From positions 124,001 through 188,000 of the forward strand of contig NZ_JAKILU010000003.1 in NCBI RefSeq assembly GCF_023283485.1: DNA of 64,000 nt, written 5' to 3'. Source of the stretch: Shewanella glacialipiscicola (GTDB lineage: Bacteria; Pseudomonadota; Gammaproteobacteria; Enterobacterales; Shewanellaceae). Below the pieces are notes generated by a model, which worked only from the letters and a program-made list of their open reading frames with translations, had not been told where the DNA came from and did no database searches. Below are positions 57,080 through 64,000 of this stretch, piece after piece (within the stretch, counting starts at the first letter, position 1; every line of letters begins with the position of its first letter). The translations under genes and the position numbers were made by a program.

Positions 57080-58066
57080 ATGGAATTTTTTACTAGCCTA
57101 TTTGTGGGTTACCCGCTGTGGGTTTGGTTAATGTTTTTTGGTTTTGTGCTAGCGCTTTTGGCCTTCGATCTTGGGGTATTACACAAAGAGCAGCATGAGA
57201 TTACTGTGGCCGAGAGTTTAAAGCTTTCTGCTTTCTATATTTGTATGGGTTTATTGTTTGGGGCTTGGCTATGGTGGTACAAAGGGTCGACGGCGGGGAT
57301 GGAATATCTCACGGGCTACTTGATTGAAAAATCACTGTCTATGGATAACGTATTTGTTATCGCTTTAATTTTTAGTAGCTTAGGTATCCCACGTATTTAT
57401 CAACATCGGGTGCTGTTCTGGGGCATCATGGGCGTTATTGTACTGCGCGCCATTATGATAGGCCTTGGTGCTATGCTGGTGGCACAGTATCAGGGTGTAC
57501 TTGTATTGTTTGGGGTATTCTTGATTTTTACTGGCGTAAAAATGCTGTTCTCAAATGATGAACACAGCGATATTCAAGATAACAAATTTTACAAATGGTT
57601 ACGCACCAAAATGCGCTTTACACCAACACTGCATCAAGAGAAATTCTGGGTACGTGGTGAAAAACATCAATTAACAAAAGGATGGTGGGCAACGCCGTTA
57701 TTCTTGGCGTTGATTTTAGTGGAAACCGCAGATTTGATTTTTGCGGTAGACAGTATTCCAGCTATTTTTGCGATTACTCAAGATCCCTTTATCGTCTACA
57801 CCTCGAATATTTTTGCTATTTTAGGTCTACGTGCCTTGTACTTCGCTTTAGCGGCGATGGTGCATCGTTTTGAATACCTCAAATATGCGTTATCAGTGGT
57901 GTTAGTGTTTATCGGGGTAAAAGTAGGTTTAGTGTATTTCAATCACGAGGGCATGGTGGACTTTACTATCCCAACCCCAGTGTCTCTAGGAGTCACTTTT
58001 GGTCTGTTAGTCGCTGGGGTGTTGTATTCGCTTTGGAAGACGCGTGAGCAAAACATTGAAAAATAA
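57080..58066 (+). CDS. TerC/Alx-family membrane protein
   Basis: The 328-aa protein has about nine hydrophobic helices. Family motifs with membrane Asp residues are L-L-A-F-D-L-G-V-L-H near residue 25, E-K-S-L-S-M-D-N-V-F-V near 79 and I-L-V-E-T-A-D-L-I-F-A-V-D-S-I-P-A near 215. TerC/Alx proteins are linked to metal, mainly manganese, efflux and tellurite resistance; no other ter genes are nearby, which favours the Alx-like metal role. GGAAA lies just before the ATG. Confidence 0.9.
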   Translation: MEFFTSLFVGYPLWVWLMFFGFVLALLAFDLGVLHKEQHEITVAESLKLSAFYICMGLLFGAWLWWYKGSTAGMEYLTGYLIEKSLSMDNVFVIALIFSSLGIPRIYQHRVLFWGIMGVIVLRAIMIGLGAMLVAQYQGVLVLFGVFLIFTGVKMLFSNDEHSDIQDNKFYKWLRTKMRFTPTLHQEKFWVRGEKHQLTKGWWATPLFLALILVETADLIFAVDSIPAIFAITQDPFIVYTSNIFAILGLRALYFALAAMVHRFEYLKYALSVVLVFIGVKVGLVYFNHEGMVDFTIPTPVSLGVTFGLLVAGVLYSLWKTREQNIEK

Positions 58067-58167
58067 CATCCGCTAGAAAGCCTAATAGCTGATGAACTTG
58101 AGCCTATTGTTGGTACCTGTAGTGCCATAGTGATTTAGGTCTGAAGGTCAACGTGATAAAAATAGCC

Positions 58168-58207
58168 GCACTCTCTAGCATGACTTGCTAGAGAGTGCAT
58201 TTTTTTG
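58168..58207 (+). terminator. Terminator of the terC gene
   Basis: A 13-bp perfect stem (GCACTCTCTAGCA and its complement) with a 5-nt loop, followed by ATTTTTTTT. Confidence 0.92.
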
Positions 58208-58305
58208 CCAAACGTTTAGCTGATTTTAAAATTAATACAAATTAGCTTGTTCTTCGGCGCGGTTTTTTCTAAGGTAATTGCAAATGATTTTCAATGAGGC
58301 GCTTT

Positions 58306-60027
58306 ATGAATACCCATCTGCAGTTACAGGTTAAGCATTGGCTTGAAAATGATCCAGACCCACGCACTAAAGCCCAGTTACAAACGTTAATCGATAGCGG
58401 TAACGAAGCTGAACTGGCTGCGCGCTTTGCTGGCCGCTTAGAGTTTGGTACCGCAGGCTTACGTGGCGTGGTTGGTGCAGGTCCTATGGGGATGAACCGT
58501 CTGGTTATTCGCCAAACCTCGGCAGGCCTTGGCGCTTATCTACTTGATCAGATTAAAGATGCAGCCGAGCGTGGTGTGGTGATTGGTTATGATGGTCGCC
58601 ACGATTCATTTAACTTTGCCCACGATGCGGCTAGCGTGCTCACCGCCATGGGCATTAAGGTGCGCTTAACGTCCAAAGTGGCGCCTACACCGCTGGTAGC
58701 TTTTGGGGTGAAACATTTTAATGCGGCTGCTGGGATTGTGGTGACCGCGAGTCATAACCCGCCGCAATACAATGGTTATAAAGTCTATTGGGAAAATGGT
58801 GCGCAGATTATTCCGCCCCACGACTCTGGCATTGCCGCGCAAATTGAGCGTGCTGCCAATCAAGCCATTCCGTTTTTAGAACATGATGACGCGGTAAAAC
58901 AAGGTAAGTTGACACTCCTGCAAGATAATTTTTACCAAGCCTATCGCAACGGTGTAAAACAAGTTGATGTGCTACAAAATCATACAGCACCCGAAAAAGT
59001 TAGCTTAGCCTATACCGCGATGCACGGTGTGGGCGCGGATATGGCTGAAACGGTATTAAAAGATGCCGGTTTTACTCAAGTGTATTCAGTTGCAGCCCAG
59101 CGCGAGCCAGATGGCGATTTTCCAACGGTGAACTTCCCTAATCCGGAAGAAAAAGGCGCGATGGATTTAGTCATCGCTGAGGCGAAAAAACACAGCGCTA
59201 TGCTCGCCTGCGCTAACGATCCCGATGCTGACCGCTTTGCCGTAGCCGTGCGTAAAGACGATGGCGCATACCAGATGCTAACGGGCGATCAAGTCGGTGT
59301 GCTCTTTGGGCATTACTTGTTATCTCATGCTAAAGATAATCAGCGACTTACGGGCACCACAATTGTGTCATCTAGCCTGTTATCTAAGATTGCTCAAGGT
59401 TTTGGCACGCAAAGCTTTACCACTCTCACTGGATTTAAGTGGTTGATGAATGTGGGGATTGCGAAAACTCAGCCCGAGAACCAATTTCTGTTCGCCTATG
59501 AGGAAGCACTTGGCTACACAGTCGGCAGTATGGTATGGGACAAAGATGGCCTGTCGGCGCTGGTGGCATTTGCCCAATTAACTGCCGAGCTTGCAGCCAA
59601 AGGGCAAACCATTTGGGACCGACTCGAGCAAATTTACCGCGAGCATGGTTTCCATCTTAATGCGCAGGTTAGCATTGCACTAAAACCTGATACGCCCAAT
59701 ATTGGCGCTTATTTGCGCGAACATCCGCCCGTGAAAATTGGTGAGTTAGATGTCCTCTCAACCGATGATTTAAAGGCCCTTGAGCGCCGTTTTGCCGATG
59801 GCCGTGTTGAGAAAATCGATTTACCACCGAGCGATGTATTGACCTATTGCTTAACGGGTGGCGCTCGGGTGATTGTGCGTCCATCGGGCACTGAGCCTAA
59901 GATTAAGTGCTACTACGAAGTCGTAGAAAAAATGGACGATGCCGATACCTTAGCCACTGCCCAAGCGAAGGCAGGTAAGACGATGGCTGGCTTTATTCAG
60001 GCTCATCAAGCCAGTTTGCCAAAGTAA
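58306..60027 (+). CDS. Alpha-D-phosphohexomutase (PGM2-like phosphoglucomutase)
   Basis: From the ATG at 58306 (GAGG six bases upstream) the enzyme is 573 aa. It has F-G-T-A-G-L-R-G near residue 47, the phosphoserine loop T-A-S-H-N-P-P with Ser149, the metal loop D-P-D-A-D-R-F, sugar-binding E-E-A-L-G-Y and a C-terminal phosphate-binding R-P-S-G-T-E-P-K. The length and loop sequences match PGM2-type mutases rather than E. coli Pgm. It interconverts glucose-1- and glucose-6-phosphate or a related sugar phosphate; the substrate is not certain. Confidence 0.9.
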   Translation: MNTHLQLQVKHWLENDPDPRTKAQLQTLIDSGNEAELAARFAGRLEFGTAGLRGVVGAGPMGMNRLVIRQTSAGLGAYLLDQIKDAAERGVVIGYDGRHDSFNFAHDAASVLTAMGIKVRLTSKVAPTPLVAFGVKHFNAAAGIVVTASHNPPQYNGYKVYWENGAQIIPPHDSGIAAQIERAANQAIPFLEHDDAVKQGKLTLLQDNFYQAYRNGVKQVDVLQNHTAPEKVSLAYTAMHGVGADMAETVLKDAGFTQVYSVAAQREPDGDFPTVNFPNPEEKGAMDLVIAEAKKHSAMLACANDPDADRFAVAVRKDDGAYQMLTGDQVGVLFGHYLLSHAKDNQRLTGTTIVSSSLLSKIAQGFGTQSFTTLTGFKWLMNVGIAKTQPENQFLFAYEEALGYTVGSMVWDKDGLSALVAFAQLTAELAAKGQTIWDRLEQIYREHGFHLNAQVSIALKPDTPNIGAYLREHPPVKIGELDVLSTDDLKALERRFADGRVEKIDLPPSDVLTYCLTGGARVIVRPSGTEPKIKCYYEVVEKMDDADTLATAQAKAGKTMAGFIQAHQASLPK

Positions 60028-60073
60028 TCTTGGTTGCTGGTTAAGTTAAAACGCCAAAATTCACTTTTATTAA

Positions 60074-60112
60074 AAGGCTACTGACATCATGCTGTCAGTA
60101 GCCTTGTTTTAT
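60074..60112 (+). terminator. Terminator of the phosphohexomutase gene
   Basis: AAGGCTACTGACA and its exact complement flank a 6-nt loop and are followed by GTTTTATT. Confidence 0.9.
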
Positions 60113-60199
60113 TCTTGTTGTCGCCCGTTAATGATTCTGTCCTGAATTGTACTAATAAGGTTTGAATCATTAATATTTTTCAACAAGGAGAAAGTGAAA

Positions 60200-60349
60200 A
60201 TGTTATCTATTGCACCGTTAGTTTTAGGGGCCTCAGAACTCTGGACTATGGATAGCCGAGAAATTACCTCTAAATTTATTCAATTTCACAACGAAACAGC
60301 ACTCGTAATAATGGTTATCCTGATAAGCTCGAAAAGAAATGGTTTATAA
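60200..60349 (+). CDS. Short ORF, possible gene remnant, 49 aa
   Basis: The ATG at 60200 has an excellent AAGGAG nine bases upstream. The frame encodes M-L-S-I-A-P-L-V-L-G-A-S-E-L-W, then a polar stretch and V-I-M-V-I-L-I-S-S before TAA. The strong ribosome site and an N-terminus like that of aldo/keto reductases suggest the start of a larger gene whose body has been deleted, but a genuine small protein is possible. No terminator is visible. Confidence 0.35.
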   Translation: MLSIAPLVLGASELWTMDSREITSKFIQFHNETALVIMVILISSKRNGL

Positions 60350-60422
60350 TTTTAATTAAAATCAGTTGCCTAAATATAATTAACGCTACTTAAGATGAAA
60401 TAATCAATGCCAAGCTACACTT

Positions 60423-60896
60423 TTATTTGATTTCTTTTTTAAGTTGTTCAATCTGCCGATCGATAGAGGATACCAGCGTGTCAGCCTCTTGGGCTGCAGC
60501 AATCTGTTCTTGAGCTAAACTCTGCTGCCAAGTTGCACCGGCTAAGTTATTACTCGCATATTGACGACTCTCACGTAGATTACGCAGCCGTTGATCACGC
60601 GCAGTAATAACTCGTTTTCTATCACTTTCTAGCTTGGCAATTTCGTGTGATATACGCTTATTATCAATATAGGTACTGATTTATTTTTTCTTATCTAATG
60701 AAGAGTTTAAACCTACGCTTGATTGAGATGCGCTATCACTGCTTTTAATAACGCTACCGATGTCACTTAAATCAACAGGCTGACTATTCTCATCGCATGG
60801 GTCGGCTTGATACTTGCCATCAGCACATTTATAGACCTCAGCCGAAACCGAATAAGACAGGAAAACAGAGAGCAGTATTAAAGATTTTCTATCCAT
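60423..60896 (-). pseudogene. DUF4124-type periplasmic protein gene with in-frame TAA
   Basis: From ATG 60896 (GAGG upstream) the frame gives a signal peptide (M-D-R-K-S-L-I-L-L-S-V-F-L-S-Y-S-V-S-A), the E-V-Y-K-C-A-D-G-K-Y-Q start typical of DUF4124, then stops at TAA 60681-60683 after D-K-K-K. The same frame continues without another stop to TAA 60423-60425. That downstream part reads I-S-T-Y-I-D-N-K-R-I-S-H-E-I-A-K-L and ends in a charged helix (Q-I-E-Q-L-K-K-E-I-K), as a complete protein would. A single CAA to TAA change explains it. The intact protein would have about 157 residues. Confidence 0.75.
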
Positions 60897-61051
60897 AGAG
60901 CACCTCAAGTTAGTTGCTTAATCATAACACCAATGACTAAGCATAAAATACAAACTTAAAGAGAGGGCATTTGAAAGGAGGTTAAATTTTAAAATATTAA
61001 ATACCAGTGAATTGGTTTAAAAGCTAAACCAATCCACTATAGAAGTGATCG

Positions 61052-62704
61052 TTATTTCAAGGCAATCATCGCCATTAGTGCGGGTAAAAACTCGTTATCT
61101 AATGCGGCGATTTCGCTTTGTTCGACCAGCACTTGATTGAGGATGTCATGGCTGGTGAGGGGGTTAGCGAGCACCACGCGAAACACTACGGTCGCTTGCC
61201 TAAAATAGCGGGCTGGCTGAATGCGGGTGCGGGAGACGAAGGATTTACCCTGTTCGCGTTGGTGCTTTTGAATAAACTGGGTCAGGCCATCAAGCAGCTC
61301 GTTAAAGCGGGCGAGTTTTACTGTATCTACTTGCTCACAGGCTAGCTGCATGGCGGCTTGTACGCGAGCAGGCACATAACGATACGTTAGCAGACAAAGT
61401 TCTGGCTCAGTAACTAACTCAAAATCCTCATGGGCTTTGATTTGTTCGGCAAAGTAACGGGCTTTTTCAAGGCTGTTATTGATTAAGATTTCATAACCAT
61501 CGCGGCCGATGATCTGTAAGCAAGCGTGCACTAACATCGCCATGCCAGGGCGTGAACCTTCCAGCGTTTGACTGCCGAGATCCTTTGAACCACGGCGCAA
61601 AATATATTCAGCATGATGGGCAATGGCGTGGGCAAACTCGGGGTCTTTAAATAACACCATGCCTGCGCCCATAGGCACGTACATTTGTTTGTGGGCATCG
61701 ATGGTAACTGAATCCGCAAGTTCGATACCTGCGAGTAAGTGGCGGTATTTATTGGATAATAAACTCGCGCCGCCCCACGCTGCATCGACATGGAAATGGC
61801 AATTTAACTCTTTTGCCAGCGCCGCTAATTCTGTCAGTGGGTCAACATTACCGGTTTCTGTGGTGCCAGCCACACCAACAATTGCTAGCACTTTGATGTT
61901 TTTACGGGCAAGTTCAAGGGCGGCTTGGCGCATTTTGGCGACATCGACCTTGTTATTATTGTCAGTGGGAATGCTGATGATATTGTCGCGGCCAATGCCA
62001 AGTAGGTCGACGGCTTTGCCCAGCGAATAGTGACCGCGCTCTGAGACTAAAATCGCTAAATCATCATAGCCATAGTGGCGTAGTGCCTTGAGTGATCCTT
62101 CGCGGCTGACGCCTTTAAACTCGCCATCGGCTTTTAATAATTGGTTACGGGCAATCCACAGCGCCGTGATGTTGGCCACTGTGCCGCCGGAGCAAAATGC
62201 GCCGAGGGAATGATTGGCACTGTGCATCCAGCTTTGATAAAAATCCGTATCTTGGTCGTAAATTAAATGGTGCATCATGCCGAGCACTTGGCGCTCAAGT
62301 GGCGTAAATGCCTTAGATGTTTCGATTTTGACCAGATTTTGATTGAGCCCGACCATCATTTTCGATAGCGGCAATACAAAGTAGGGCAGTGCCGAAGTCA
62401 TGTGGCCGATAAAGCTTGGTGCGGCTGTGTGCACTGAATGCGCAACCAGATTTTGCATAATTTCGTCGGTGTAATCGGACACAAAACGCGGCTGAGTTGG
62501 GATCTCAAAGGCTTGAAAATCGGTTTCGATTTCCGATAAGGGTTTTTCGAGCGCGGCGATACTGTCACCCAAAAAACCTGCTAAGTCCTCGGAGAGCTTC
62601 TGCTCGATAATACTCAGCGTTGATCCTGCATCTTCCGGTGCAGTAAAAATGCGTAGTAGACTTGCTTCAGATGCGGTGGCTTGGCGAGGGAGTTTTTGAG
62701 TCAT
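61052..62704 (-). CDS. panP: PLP-dependent decarboxylase, PanP-type (aspartate 1-decarboxylase)
   Basis: The 550-aa group II PLP decarboxylase has G-T-V-A-N-I-T-A-L near residue 190, the PLP-stacking His in E-R-G-H-Y-S-L-G-K, F-H-V-D-A-A-W-G-G and the Schiff-base Lys in T-I-D-A-H-K-Q-M-Y-V-P. Genes of this length and motif set in Vibrio and Shewanella encode PanP, which makes beta-alanine for pantothenate in place of PanD; older annotations say glutamate decarboxylase. No pan genes are adjacent, so the assignment rests on family. Confidence 0.75.
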   Translation of the reverse strand: MTQKLPRQATASEASLLRIFTAPEDAGSTLSIIEQKLSEDLAGFLGDSIAALEKPLSEIETDFQAFEIPTQPRFVSDYTDEIMQNLVAHSVHTAAPSFIGHMTSALPYFVLPLSKMMVGLNQNLVKIETSKAFTPLERQVLGMMHHLIYDQDTDFYQSWMHSANHSLGAFCSGGTVANITALWIARNQLLKADGEFKGVSREGSLKALRHYGYDDLAILVSERGHYSLGKAVDLLGIGRDNIISIPTDNNNKVDVAKMRQAALELARKNIKVLAIVGVAGTTETGNVDPLTELAALAKELNCHFHVDAAWGGASLLSNKYRHLLAGIELADSVTIDAHKQMYVPMGAGMVLFKDPEFAHAIAHHAEYILRRGSKDLGSQTLEGSRPGMAMLVHACLQIIGRDGYEILINNSLEKARYFAEQIKAHEDFELVTEPELCLLTYRYVPARVQAAMQLACEQVDTVKLARFNELLDGLTQFIQKHQREQGKSFVSRTRIQPARYFRQATVVFRVVLANPLTSHDILNQVLVEQSEIAALDNEFLPALMAMIALK

Positions 62705-62900
62705 GGGCTTGCCGTCTATTGATTTTTATAGTGAAACCGCAAATTTGCTCGAAGAGTATAACGGACCAGTGACTTTCGACCAGTGACTCTCAAATGTTCA
62801 ATCAGCGGAATACTAAAAAGGGAGCTCACTTTACTGCAAGGCCTTTTAGGCATCAAGCACTAAAATTTTGTGTTACCAAAGCGCTGCGGCCTAAATAAGC

Positions 62901-62923
62901 AAAGGCGCCGTTATGGCGCCTTT
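62901..62923 (-). terminator. Stem-loop downstream of the glycerate kinase gene
   Basis: AAAGGCGCC pairs with GGCGCCTTT around GTTAT, with a moderately T-rich tail on the minus strand, about 70 bp after the kinase stop codon. Confidence 0.55.
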
Positions 62924-62991
62924 ATATTTAACTCGACGAGCTGCTCATCAAGCCTGTGCATTAGCCCTAAAATTCATGTTAGCCCTAAAAA

Positions 62992-64000
62992 TTAGCGCTG
63001 GCCTAACATGAGTACCGCGCCGATATTTCGGGCGGTATTGCAAAGGTTTAGCTTGGCATTGGCCAGCACATCATCGAGCGGACTTAAGTGTGGAATGATA
63101 GGGAAGATAGCCGCCATACCGTGATCCAATATGGCATTAGCGTTTTCACCTAGGCAACCTGCAATACCAATAGTGGGAATGCCCTGCAGTTTGGCTTGTT
63201 TTAACACGCCCATCGGCGTTTTTCCAAATACAGTTTGGCCATCAATGCGGCCTTCACCTGTGATGACTAAATCAGCGCCGCGAATTTTATCGGCAAGGCC
63301 CACGGTTTGCATCACAATTTCAACGCCAGGTTTAAGCTCGGCATTTAAAAAAGCCATCACGCCAAGGCCCATACCACCCGCAGCGCCAGCACCGGCATGT
63401 TCACGGTGATCGATAATGCCATTGCGGGCAATCACATCGGCATAATGAGCCAGAGCGGCATCGAGCTGTTTAACCATTTCTGGGGTTGCGCCTTTTTGCG
63501 GGCCAAAAATCGCCGAAGCACCACGTGCGCCGCACAGCGGGTTATCAACATCACAGGCGACTTCGAAGCTGCATTCACGCAGTAGTGGATGTGCGTTTGA
63601 GGTATCTATTTTTGCAAGATTTGCCAATGCTGCACCGCCAGAAGGCAGGGTTTTACCTTGATTATCGAGCAATAAAATATCCAGCGCTTGGGCCATTCCC
63701 GCACCGCCATCGTTGGTGGCGCTTCCACCAAGCCCTAAAATAATGTGCTTTATCCCCCGATTAAGCGCATCACAAATCAGCTCACCCGTCCCATAACTCG
63801 TAGTCAGTAGCGGATTACGTTGACTCCTTTGCACATGATGTAAGCCAGACGCTGAGGCCATTTCAATCACGGCAATCGCGCCATGTTGATGCGACTTGTC
63901 AATTGAGCTTGCACTAGAGGCTGAACCGGTATTTAAAGCATCACCGAGAATGCCATAGTGCGCCTGTACCTTTAGCCCTAGTGGGCCCATGACTTCTAGG
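62992..64000 (-). CDS. Glycerate kinase, N-terminus beyond the window
   Basis: The frame runs off the right edge: codons before the Met at 63990 are still open (L-E-V-M-G-P-L-G). The 335 visible residues lack roughly the first 45 of a family of about 380. Visible motifs are A-S-G-L near 45, T-S-Y-G-T-G-E-L-I and the diagnostic G-L-G-G-S-A-T-N-D-G-G-A-G-M, and later V-I-T-G-E-G-R-I-D-G-Q-T. It phosphorylates D-glycerate (GlxK/GarK type) to feed glycolysis. Which phosphoglycerate it produces is not readable here. Confidence 0.9.
   Translation of the reverse strand, partial: LEVMGPLGLKVQAHYGILGDALNTGSASSASSIDKSHQHGAIAVIEMASASGLHHVQRSQRNPLLTTSYGTGELICDALNRGIKHIILGLGGSATNDGGAGMAQALDILLLDNQGKTLPSGGAALANLAKIDTSNAHPLLRECSFEVACDVDNPLCGARGASAIFGPQKGATPEMVKQLDAALAHYADVIARNGIIDHREHAGAGAAGGMGLGVMAFLNAELKPGVEIVMQTVGLADKIRGADLVITGEGRIDGQTVFGKTPMGVLKQAKLQGIPTIGIAGCLGENANAILDHGMAAIFPIIPHLSPLDDVLANAKLNLCNTARNIGAVLMLGQR

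Noticed and set aside
1..64000. tRNA or rRNA genes, CRISPR arrays, prophage genes and intact IS elements
   Set aside because: Reading both strands I saw no cloverleaf-type sequence, spaced direct-repeat array, phage structural gene or transposase.

Overview
The window is a stretch of gammaproteobacterial chromosome that I attribute to Shewanella. The attribution rests on gene content and order: a liuRABCDE-scoAB leucine-catabolism operon, oleABCD for polyunsaturated long-chain olefins, pst genes with oversized PstC and PstA, a PanP-type decarboxylase and a Pla-1/cef (VolA-like) lipase. It is an inference from recognised families; no database search was possible. I saw no rRNA, tRNA, CRISPR array or intact insertion sequence.

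Layout. 1-1455: distal end of an integron gene-cassette array, with three attC sites, three cassette ORFs (the first cut by the window edge) and a last cassette carrying an in-frame amber codon and no recognisable attC. 1551-3604: PQQ-dependent sugar dehydrogenase and a TauE/SafE permease. 3830-12678: leucine/isovalerate degradation operon headed by its MerR-type regulator LiuR, with a LiuR-like operator. 12966-14924: propionyl/acetyl-CoA synthetase-like enzyme. 15096-15472: guanidine-II (mini-ykkC) riboswitch and SugE/Gdx exporter. 15633-24272: gnd, a LysR gene divergent from DoxX and LigB-type dioxygenase genes, menA, an SDR lacking its catalytic Tyr, tesB with a YbaY-like lipoprotein, and a YciK-like SDR. 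24535-32985: VolA-like lipase, SohB protease, several small conserved proteins and a GcvR-like ACT protein, with two copies of a roughly 270-bp inverted-repeat-ended element (MITE-like). 33032-38809: Pho-box promoter and pstCAB-phoU without pstS. 38957-47016: UspA and SulP pair, DUF502, BCCT transporter, HNH protein, DUF1289 and a methyltransferase. 47269-52433: oleABCD. 52475-54600: AT-rich segment encoding a GSCFA plus SGNH two-domain protein. 54852-64000: POT peptide transporter, TerC/Alx, phosphohexomutase, a DUF4124 gene broken by a nonsense codon, PanP-like decarboxylase, and glycerate kinase running off the right edge.

How the genes work together. LiuABCDE convert isovaleryl-CoA to acetoacetate and acetyl-CoA, and ScoAB activate acetoacetate; the neighbouring CoA ligase may feed acyl-CoA into the same pools. 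OleABCD join two acyl-CoA chains head-to-head into an olefin. PstCAB-PhoU import phosphate and signal its status. The guanidine riboswitch controls guanidinium export.

Most of the window is ordinary conserved chromosome. The parts most worth a second look are the cassette array, the riboswitch, the two-copy element, the GSCFA-SGNH gene beside ole, the Tyr-less SDR and the nonsense-interrupted genes. Nothing in it clearly amounts to a wholly new multi-gene system.
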